Origin: Williamsoniiplasma luminosum
GTDB lineage: Bacteria > Bacillota_I > Bacilli_A > Mycoplasmatales > Mycoplasmataceae
NCBI RefSeq assembly: GCF_002803985.1
Contig: NZ_CP024963.1
Location: forward strand, 372,001 to 436,000
Reading direction: 5' to 3'
DNA length: 64,000 bases
Shown: piece by piece, positions 55,824-64,000 of the stretch
How positions within the stretch are numbered: position 1 is the first letter of the stretch
How the letters are laid out: the number at the start of each line of letters is the position of its first letter
Position numbers and translations under genes: made by a program
The notes under the pieces: model-generated
Told to the model about the DNA's origin: nothing
The model's database searches: none
Seen by the model: the letters and a program-made list of their open reading frames with translations, nothing else

Positions 55824-57047
55824 CTAGGGTTTTGATCAAGGTCTTTTTCGTATTTTTTGTTTGGATTCACCGGATTCGAGATGTTGATGCGGATGATCTT
55901 TTCTAAATCCAAGAATATACTCAGTCAACATTAGAATTGAAGCATAGAAGACAACGCAAATTGCGACGTATTTTAAGATTCTTCCAAATGTTTCTTCATC
56001 AACTCCAAGTCCCATTTGGACTCCAACAAAGAAGATTAAGAATGAACAAATGGCTCCAAAAATTCCGGCCATCATCATTGTTGATGCGGTTTTTTCCATG
56101 TATTTTTTGCTTTTGATAAATTTAAATGAACCAAAAATCATACATAAACTAGCTCCCGCTGACATGATTGGGAAAATTGCAGTTGCTTTCATTCCTAATA
56201 ATGTCAACACGGCCATACTTGGTGCGTATAATCCAACTCCAAAGGACATCACAGTTCCTAAAAAGAAGAAGATAATTGCAGAAGTTGCCATTCTTCATTC
56301 GTTTCCTTTATCAAGAAAACCAATGAAACCTTCTTGGTCTGCTGAAATTGTTTCGATAACTTTAACATCAGGATGAGTTAAAATCATCACAATTCCAACG
56401 ATGAACAAGACTGAACCCATAATTAATTTAACTATTCGAGGGTTTTTCAATCTTGATACAAAGAATGAGCCAAGAACTGTTCCAGCAATAACTGAAACCA
56501 CTAAAATCATTAATGTATAAGGATCAACTTTAATCGCTCCGATTAAAAATCCAGATTCAAATAAAGCACTCAATCCAAAGGTTACATTTAATGTTCCCGG
56601 TAAAAGGGAATCATCTTTAATTGTTTTGGTTCCTTTTAACAATCCTGTTGTTACTGCAAAACTTCCAACACCAATTGTGTCTAAAAAAGCAGCAACAAAA
56701 CCAATTGTTCCGACTTTGACTGTATTTTGTTCAGCATCATTAAATTTGATTTTTGAAACTGATCAAAAATATCAAATTGCATAAATTACACCTGTAACCA
56801 CTAGTGTCATCATCAAAATAAAGGCAATTAGATTATCTGGGCTTTGAGTTAGTGAAAATGCCACACCTTTATTTTTATAAGGATATAAAAGAAAGATGTT
56901 AATACAAATTGCTCCAGCAACACCAGCAAGTGCGATTGCTAAAATAAGCATATAAACAGCTCGTTTTCGTTCCTTTTCTCTTGGTTTTTCAAATTCAATT
57001 TTTTCTTGAATTTCTGTTGATTTGGACAACCGTTTTAGTTTTACCAT
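55824..57047 (-). CDS. TauE/SafE-like membrane permease
   Basis: A 407-aa - strand frame through TGA codons. The start is the ATG at 57047 with GAGG 8 bases upstream; an ATG at 57053 is too close to that site. A basic cytoplasmic N-terminus (about 28 residues) precedes about eight to nine helices. The two halves each carry a conserved Gly-rich start (VGTIGFVAAFLDTIGVGSFAV and FLGTVMSFGVGLYAPSMAVL), as in the TauE/SafE (TSUP) family of sulfite, sulfonate or other anion exporters. The C-terminus is His/Lys-rich. Substrate unknown. Confidence 0.78.
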
Positions 57048-57130
57048 ATCCATTTCCTCGCTTTTCTCATATTTATATTTGCTTATTATAACAAAAAAAA
57101 GATTATTCCTGAAAAAAACGACCAAAGTAA

Positions 57131-57168
57131 AAAAAATACATTTCTCCAGTTGGAAAAATGTATTTTTT
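57131..57168. terminator. terminator downstream of RNase J
   Basis: Stem AAAAAATACATTT/AAATGTATTTTTT (57131-57143 and 57156-57168) with a 12-base loop. It is 19 bases after the - strand rnj stop, and symmetric A/T arms could serve both strands. Confidence 0.75.
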
Positions 57169-57186
57169 GCTTTTTAAACTAGATAA

Positions 57187-59007
57187 TTATTTCTTTGGAT
57201 TTTGCGGAATTTTACTTTTTTGATTTAAAATTACTGGAATAATCAAAGGATTTCTTTTTTTTGTTTTGAAAATGTAAGGTGATAAACTAGCTTTAATCGC
57301 TTGTTTCATCGCCCCAAACGTTGGTTTAGATGAATTTAAAACTTCTAACATTGCATTGGTCACAATATTAATTGATTCACCAATAATATTTCCTGATTCA
57401 CGAACATAAAAGCTTCCACGACTAATAATTTTTGGTTGACTTAATAGTTTGTTTGTTTGTGAATCGATTGAAACAACAACTGCGATCAATCCATCACTAC
57501 TTAAAATATCACGTTCACGAATCACGTTACTTGCTTGTCCAGTCATGTCTTTTCCATCAACATAAATTGCATCAGCATCAATTCTTTTACCAATTTGTGC
57601 TTTCCCTCTTAAAAGTTCTAATTGATCACCATTGGCTAGAACAAATCCATGTCCTGGTAATAAGTTAACACTTTCAGCAGTTTCAACATGTTTTTTCAAC
57701 ATCCTAAATTCACCATGCATTGGCATGAAGTAATGTGGTCTTAAAAGTGAGAATAACAATTTTTGTTCTTCTTGACTCGCATGTCCTGAAGTATGAATTT
57801 TATTTGAAGAGTTCGATTCAATCACTTTGGCCCCAACTCTGGTTAATTTATTAATTAATCTTTCAACGTCAGCCTTATTTCCAGGAATTGGTGATGATGA
57901 AAAAATAATTGTATCTCCAGGAATGACGCTTATTTGTAAGTGTTTTCCATTGGCAATTCGAGAAAGCGCAGCCATTGGTTCACCTTGTGAACCAGTTGAA
58001 ATGATCATAATTTCATTTGGTTGATACTTTCCAATGTCATTAACTTTAATAAATTGCTTATCATTAATTTTCAAGTGACCCATTTCACGAATTATTTTAA
58101 TAATTCGTTCAACAGAACGTCCTAAAATTAAGATTTTTCGGTTGTATTTTTTAGCTGTTTCAATAATGTATTGAATACGGTGAACATTTGAAGCAAAGGT
58201 TGTGATAAAAATTCGACCTTTGGCTTTTAAAAATAGTTTGTCAATATTATCAATAATACTGCGTTCTCCAGGTGTATACCCTTCAACTTCAGCATTGGTT
58301 GAATCAGATAATAATAACTCAATTCCTTTATCACCCATGGCTGCTAATTTGTTCAATTCAGCATAATGTCCTAATGGTGATCAGTCGAATTTATAATCCC
58401 CAGTTGAAAAAATATTTCCATTTGGAGTTTCAACTAAAATTCCAAAAGCATCAGGAATTGAGTGGTTTAAAGCAGCAAAGGTTACTCTAAAATTTGCTGA
58501 TTTTCATACATCATCAGATAAATATTCTTTGACAACTGTTTTGTCTGTAATTTTATATTCCTTTAAGCGGTCACGAATTAAAGCAGCCGCTAATGATGGG
58601 GCAAAAATAACTGGAATCTTTACTTGTTGGACTAAATAATGAATTCCACCAATGTGATCTTCATGTCCATGAGTAATAAAAAGTGCTTTAATTTTAGATT
58701 CATTTTCTTTTAAATAAGAATAATCAGGAATCACAGCACTCACACCCAACATTGTTGCATCAGGGAATTTAACCCCCGCATCAATTAAAATAATTTCTTG
58801 ATCATATTCAATTGCATAAGTGTTTTTCCCGATTTCTTCTAAACCACCAAGGGCAAAGACTTTGGTTGGGATTTTGGTATTTTGATAGTGTCTTTTTATT
58901 TCCTTTTGTTTGAACACAAAAGGCTTTATATCACTTGCTTCTAGAACTTCTTTTTCTAGAACTTCCTTGTTTACAGGGATATTAATTTTAATATCGTTTT
59001 CTTTCAT
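57187..59007 (-). CDS. rnjA: ribonuclease J
   Basis: Metallo-beta-lactamase/beta-CASP nuclease with endo- and 5'-3' exonuclease activity, central to mRNA decay in Gram-positives and Mollicutes. Signatures are FALGGLEEIGKN, the metal motif HGHEDHIGG near 113, LLSDSTNAE, the beta-CASP SGHASQEE and the C-terminal HGEFRML. At 606 aa it is about 50 longer than Bacillus RNase J1, mainly from a charged N-terminal extension of about 40 residues before the core. GGAAAGAG precedes the ATG. The C-terminal domain is present. Confidence 0.94.
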
Positions 59008-59085
59008 ATTTCTCTTTCCAACATCTTATTTTTACTGGATGTAAAAATAAATGTTTTTTTAAGTTTTTATTCTAATTTTAAGTTT

Positions 59086-59745
59086 TTAAATTAAAATTCA
59101 AGATTCATCAACATAATTTGCATCATCTTTATTAATTAAATCATAATACAAATTTCCTTCATTATGGTCTAGTTCATGCTGAAAAACAATTGACGAGTAG
59201 CCTCTTAGTGTTAATTTTACATTTTTTTTCGTTAAATAATCATAACCTTCAACATCAATTTTGTATGCACGAGGGACAATTCCTTCGCGATCACCATCAA
59301 CACTTAAACAACCTTCACCAGATTCAATGGCGCAAATTTGCGCACTTTTAGCTAGATATTTCGGGTTGATCATTGCATATTCTTCGATTGAAACTTCAAC
59401 ATTATCAGTTGAAGTTTCATCCTCATTTATATCATCTTCATCATTAAAAACAGGTCATTCAATACGCATGTAAAACATGTTTTTGTTCACACCAATTTGT
59501 GGGGCTGCAAGCCCAACAGCTGGTCTTAAATGATCTGGATTATTGGCATCATTTAAAATTGAATCTTGAGAATAACGCACAAAATCAATTAATTTTTGCA
59601 TGCAAATTTCGTCTTCAACACTTAAATTATTTACATCTTCTACATTAGAACTAAAAGCACGAATTATTTTTTCATTTGCATCTTTGATTAATCATTTATT
59701 TGATGGTATTTCCTTCTGTAATAAATTATCAATATTAAATTTCAT
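59086..59745 (-). CDS. def: peptide deformylase
   Basis: Removes the N-formyl group from nascent proteins. The 219-aa frame crosses TGA at two places and ends at TAA 59088. Motifs are complete: GLAAPQIG (I), EGCLSV (II, metal Cys) and QHELDHNEG (III, HExxH). It is longer than the typical 160-185 aa because of an acidic insert (NDEDDINEDETSTDN, about residues 105-120) and a helical N-terminus. It is divergent from rsmD, 71 bases away. Confidence 0.94.
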
Positions 59746-59816
59746 AAAAACCTCATTAGAAATTATACAACATTTTTAGATAAGTGTTTTATAATATAAA
59801 AATAAGAAAGAGCACC

Positions 59817-60386
59817 ATGATTGTAATAAGCGGAAAATATAAAGGCAAAAAACTAAAAACATTACCAGGCATGAACACTCGACCAACAAGTGCTCGAGTG
59901 AAAGAAGATATGTTTAACATGTTGAATAACTACTTCATTTTTGAAGGTAAAACCTCATTAGATTTGTTTGGTGGCAGCGGGGCTTTAAGTATTGAAGGGC
60001 TTAGTCGCGGAATTAAATTAGCCTATATCAATGACCATTTTCCTGCTGCAATGGATGTGATTAAACAAAATTTAAAAACAATTGACCCATCAACTTATCA
60101 GCTATCAACTTGAGATTTTTCAACAATATTGGATAATTTTAAGAATAATGGCAAAAAAGTTGATTTAATTTATTTAGATCCACCATTTACGCACTTAGAA
60201 TATTACGATAGCTTTTTTGCTAAAGTTCTAGATTATCAAATTTTAAATAATTGAGGGATCATCTTAACCGAATCTCCAGTTCCGTTAAATTTATTACAAT
60301 TACCAAAATTAACCCTTTTAAAATACAAATTTTTAAAAAATAAACATCTATATATTTTTAGATTAGAAAGAGAAGAAAATGAATAA
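59817..60386 (+). CDS. rsmD: 16S rRNA (guanine966-N2)-methyltransferase
   Basis: Methylates G966 of 16S rRNA. The start at MIVISGKYKGKKL matches the family N-terminus; an upstream in-frame GTG at 59784 would include the TATAAT box (59790-59795) and is rejected. NTRPTSARVKEDMFNML, the SAM motif LDLFGGSGALSIEGLSRG and the catalytic YLDPPF are visible. At 189 aa it has normal length. It overlaps gmk by 8 bases (ATGAATAA), giving the order rsmD-gmk-rsmB. Confidence 0.93.
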
Positions 60387-61275
60387 ATATCAACATAAAC
60401 CAAGGATGATTGTGGTTTCAGGACCAAGTGGAGTTGGTAAAGGTAGCATCAACACCAAATTAAGAGAAGATGAGCACTTAAATTTGGCTTTCTCGGTTTC
60501 CATGACCACAAGAAAACCGAGAAATGGAGAAATTGATGGTGTGCATTATTTTTTTGTCACTCGTGAACAATTTGAACAAGCAATTGCTAACAAAGAATTG
60601 ATTGAATATGCAGAATTTGTTGGTAATTACTATGGCACACCCCGAAAATATGTTGAAGACCAAATCAAAAATGGTAAAAATGTAATTTTAGAAATTGAAG
60701 TTGATGGTGCAACTCAAGCGATTAAAAATGAAAAAAATGTTTTATCAATTTTCTTAATGCCCCCAACTTTAGAAGAACTTGCATCAAGACTGCAAGGAAG
60801 ACAATCTGAGCCATTAGATGTGATTAAATCACGATTAGATAAGGCGATGTTAGAAGTGCCTTTAAAACATAATTATCAATATGTTGTGGAAAATGATACT
60901 GTTGGGAATGCTGTTGAAAAAATTACTGATATTTTAGAAAAAGAAAAAGCAGCGATTTGTCAAAACCAAACAATTTATGATCAATTAAAAAAATTGATCA
61001 CTAAAATTGTTAAAGAAAAATATATGTTCTTTGTTGAAAATTGAGAAGTGAATATTAAGACATTAAAAGACAAAGGTTTGATCACAACCAAAGAATATAA
61101 AGGTTTTGATGCAGAAGATAAATTGATCAACACCTTAACTGAAAATGTTTATCATCGCAATTTAGCGCATGGTGATTTCAAAGACCTTTTGAGTGAAAAA
61201 TATTTAATTAATCGCGTTGAACGTTTGATGTTTAAAATCAACTTCTTTAGTATTGCGCAAAAATATGATGATTAA
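60379..61275 (+). CDS. gmk: guanylate kinase with C-terminal extension
   Basis: Phosphorylates GMP to GDP. The core (residues 8-190) has the P-loop SGPSGVGKGS, MTTRKPRNGEIDGVHYFFV, EYAEFVGNYYGTP and RLQGRQSEPLDVI. The frame continues through a TGA to 298 aa, about 90 more than usual. The extra part includes KEKYMFFVENWEV and LTENVYHRNLAHGDFKD and has no recognised motif. The ATG lies inside the end of rsmD, and the stop overlaps the start of rsmB. Confidence 0.94.
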
Positions 61276-62545
61276 AAAGACTGCTCGTTATCAAGCTTGA
61301 GAAATTCTTGTCAAAGTCTTTCAACAAAAACAATATTCCAATATTTTATTAAATAATCTGGCTAAATCAAATCTTGATGTAAAAAGTAAAAATTTTATTT
61401 TTGCCCTTGTTCATGGAACAATCAAAAATAAAATGTTTTTAGATTACTTAACTAAAAAACTAATTGATTTTAGAAAAACACCAATCAATCTTCAAATATT
61501 ATTATGAATGAGTTTGTACCAAATTCATTTCATGGATCGAGTTCAAGGATATGCAATTACCAATGAAGCTGTTGAAATTGCTAAAACTTTTGTTGAACCT
61601 AAAATCGCTGGAGTCGTGAATGCGAGCTTAAAAAAAGTTTTGGCAACACCTGATTTTTTTACAATTAGTTTTAATGATCAAGAAAAAGAATTGTGTTTAT
61701 TACATTCATTTCCTTTTGAACTATTCAAACAAATCAAAAATGATTATGGTCTTGAAATTGCGACAAAAATTGTCCAAGATTCATTGCAAATACCAACCAT
61801 TAGTTTTAGAGTTAACACCTTAAAAATCGAAACAAATAAATTTTATGAACAATATCAAGATGAATATGGATTGTCTCATGGCATTGCCAAAGATGGTTTA
61901 ATTGCGAGCAAAGCAATTGTTAATAGTCCAATTTATCAGAATGGTTTAATTAATATTCAAGATCAAGCATCAATTTTAGTCGGAGAAATTGCAGATCCAA
62001 AACCAAATATGAATGTTTTAGATATGTGTAGTGCTCCGGGTGGAAAATTAACTCATCTTGCAGCTTTGATGCAAGACACAAAATATCTTGTTGGCAATGA
62101 AATTAGCGTTCATAAAATGCATTTAATTGAGGAAAATATTCAAAGATTAGGCATTAAAAATATCATTTTAAAAAATCAAGATGCAAGAAAATTTGATGAT
62201 CAAAACTTTTTTGATTTAATTTTATTAGATGCTCCTTGTTCTGGTTTTGGCGTTTTTAAACGCAAACCAGAAATTAAATTAAACTACAATTCAATTGATA
62301 CAGTCAGTTTGGTTCAACTTCAAAAAGAGTTGTTAGAGACAGCATATTTTAATTTAAAAAATGGTGGAGAATTAGTTTATTCAACATGCACAATCAATAA
62401 GGCAGAATGTTCTGATCAAATCCAAAACTTTATTAATCAACATCAAGATATGAAGATTATTTCTGAAAAACAAATTTTTGGATTCGAAAATAACACTGAT
62501 GGATTTTATATTTGTAAATTAAAGAAAAGCGACAAAATCGTCTAA
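61265..62545 (+). CDS. rsmB: 16S rRNA (cytosine967-C5)-methyltransferase
   Basis: SAM-dependent m5C methyltransferase of 426 aa. An N-terminal NusB-like RNA-binding domain (1-135) is followed by the Rossmann catalytic domain with LDMCSAPGGKLTHLA, LDAPCSGFGVFKRKPEIK and the catalytic VYSTCTINKAE. Two adjacent ATGs (61265, 61268) are possible starts. It overlaps gmk by 11 bases and lacks its own clear ribosome site, so translation is probably coupled. The stop codon lies in the arm of a long inverted repeat. Confidence 0.93.
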
Positions 62546-62604
62546 AATAAAATTTTATAACCCAAAAAAGGGGTTTTTTTGTTAAAAATTTTATTTTAGA
62601 CGAT
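62537..62604 (+). terminator. terminator nested in a 20-bp inverted repeat
   Basis: Perfect 20-base arms at 62537-62556 and 62585-62604 enclose an inner AACCC/GGGTT hairpin with T7. The left arm contains the last codons and stop of rsmB. Confidence 0.82.
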
Positions 62605-62654
62605 AAAAAAGGTTACTTTTCTTTTTTTATTCCTAATCTTTAATGGAGGTTATG

Positions 62655-64000
62655 ATGAAAACAATATGAACAATTTTACCAAATGTGTTAAGTGTAGCAG
62701 CCCCAACCATTAATCCAATGGTTTGTCGAGCAGCAGCTACACCACCACCAAAACAAGAAGAAATAGATAGTTATGATTATAAAGATGGTTTTTTTATTAA
62801 GGAATTTCAATATCCAATAGCACAAGGTGATGATCATTTATCCTTATTGATCGATAAAAAATCTGAGACAATTATTAAACTAGATGAGTATGATAAAAAA
62901 CTTATTAGATTAGGGTTTTTAAAACCAAAATTAAAATTTGATTGGCATGGGGAAATAGAAAATCCCTCTCCAACTGCTGGAACAAATTTAGGTTATAAAC
63001 ACCCAGGAGACTCCAAACATGAAATATTATTAAACAATCACGGCTTTTCAGACATAACAAAACTTGGAATCCGATTTAATGTTTTTACCAATTATAATCT
63101 TGGAGATATTAATGTTGCATATCAATCCAAAATGAAATTATTTTTTGATAAAAATTATGATATTAATATAAGTTCATTTATAGAAAACGATACTTCTGGT
63201 GATCGCACCAAACTAGAAGAAGATGTTAAAAAATATTGAGGGACTGCATATTATCGATGACAAATGACAAACATTAGATTAAGTTATGAATTAGCCTTTC
63301 CAATCAAAGAGTTAAAAAATAACATATTAAATTTTGATTACACATTAGATTTTCAAAAACTCGATGATTTTAATTTATTGTTTTTAAATAAAATTAAAGA
63401 TAATGCATGATTTCAAAAAAATGAGTTGTTAAAATGATTTGATGTCGAGAAAATATCAAGCAATGATGTTAACCGCTTGTTGTTGTATTCAAATCCAGGT
63501 GAAATCACAATAAATTTAAAAGTACGATTTAAAGATCGTTATAATTTAAAATTGTTTAAATTACTTGATCCAGATGATTTCATTATTAAAATTAAAGTTA
63601 ATAAATTTTTAGATTTAAATAAAATTAATTTAAACAAAAACGAAATTATTGTTCATGATCCAGACGAAGTGATAGAAAAGTTTAAGCAAGACAATAGTCA
63701 TTATGCAAAACTGCTTAATGACAAAGTTCAATACAAAATTTTAGGAACCAAATTAGTTTTGGAATCAAATGATAAAAATATTAAAGGCAAACTTGAAATA
63801 CCATTCAAAATAAAAAGTGAAGATAAGATTAAGTTAGAAGAATTAGATGGTGATTTAGGGAATTTCATCGAAACAAAAATCACAGATAGATTTTTGTTTG
63901 AAAAATTTAAAACAAAAAATATTGCTAAAATTCCATTAGCTAAATTTGATGATTTTTTATTCATAAATGATACTTTTTATTCTAAAAATTCAAAGTATAT
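62655..64000 (+). CDS. putative secreted or surface protein, 5' part
   Basis: Starts at the second of two ATGs, 5 bases after TGGAGG, and stays open through TGA Trp codons to the window end, so it is truncated here (at least 448 aa). The N-terminus (MKTIWTILPNVLSV, then PMVC at Cys24) resembles a lipoprotein signal, but the lipobox is atypical. After a Pro-rich linker come beta-strand-rich segments (about 60-260) and a Lys/Asp/Phe-rich region. No family is recognised. It follows the rsmB terminator and starts a new surface-protein unit. Confidence 0.65.

Overview
The window is a piece of a mollicute chromosome, most like the Spiroplasma/Entomoplasma/Mesoplasma/Mycoplasma mycoides side of the class. 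The DNA is very AT-rich. Almost every long gene stays open only if TGA is read as tryptophan, including the universally conserved rplM, leuS, tyrS, polA and dnaE. A tandem pair of tRNA-Trp genes, anticodons UCA then CCA, supplies the matching decoders. No rRNA genes, insertion sequences, phage genes, CRISPR array or replication origin were seen.

Layout. 1-4150: end of a probable rsmE, then the ECF vitamin-transporter core ecfA1-ecfA2-ecfT with truA. 4683-17953: an accessory surface locus with a small membrane protein and two giant FtsX-type permeases (1404 and 1775 aa, + strand) on either side of a divergently transcribed 918-aa lipoprotein; no ATPase lies beside them. 18253-25847: rplM-rpsI, tRNA-Ile, a MATE transporter that may have a leaderless mRNA, leuS, a polytopic membrane protein and coaD. 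25934-31950: tRNA-His, two unknown genes, acpP-fur, the tRNA-Trp pair separated by an attenuator-like hairpin, two DegV/FakB fatty-acid-binding proteins, a YtpR-type tRNA-binding protein and nicotinate phosphoribosyltransferase.

31964-47109: tyrS, a structured gene-free interval, rpsD with a long leader, an ezrA-like gene, thiI, then a DNA replication and repair block (dnaE, a methyltransferase, polA, mutM, dnaB, dnaI). The rpsD/ezrA/thiI and polA/mutM/dnaB/dnaI neighbourhoods echo Firmicute gene order. 47428-55726: a 49-aa ORF, a 922-aa repeat lipoprotein, gap, pgk, an unknown protein, and a surface protein with 25-residue DUF285/PARCEL-type repeats whose expected lipobox cysteine is a TGA tryptophan codon. 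55824-64000: TauE/SafE-like permease, RNase J, peptide deformylase, rsmD-gmk-rsmB, and the 5' part of a putative surface protein cut by the window end.

How it works together: most of the window is housekeeping for a parasite that imports what it cannot make: vitamins through ECF, nicotinate salvage through pncB, and exogenous fatty acids through DegV/FakB and ACP. The accessory capacity is in the cell-surface genes. Intrinsic terminators are abundant and often bidirectional between convergent genes. Hairpins just upstream of two surface-protein genes, a duplicated hairpin segment between tyrS and rpsD, and the tRNA-Trp attenuator are the most notable non-coding structures.
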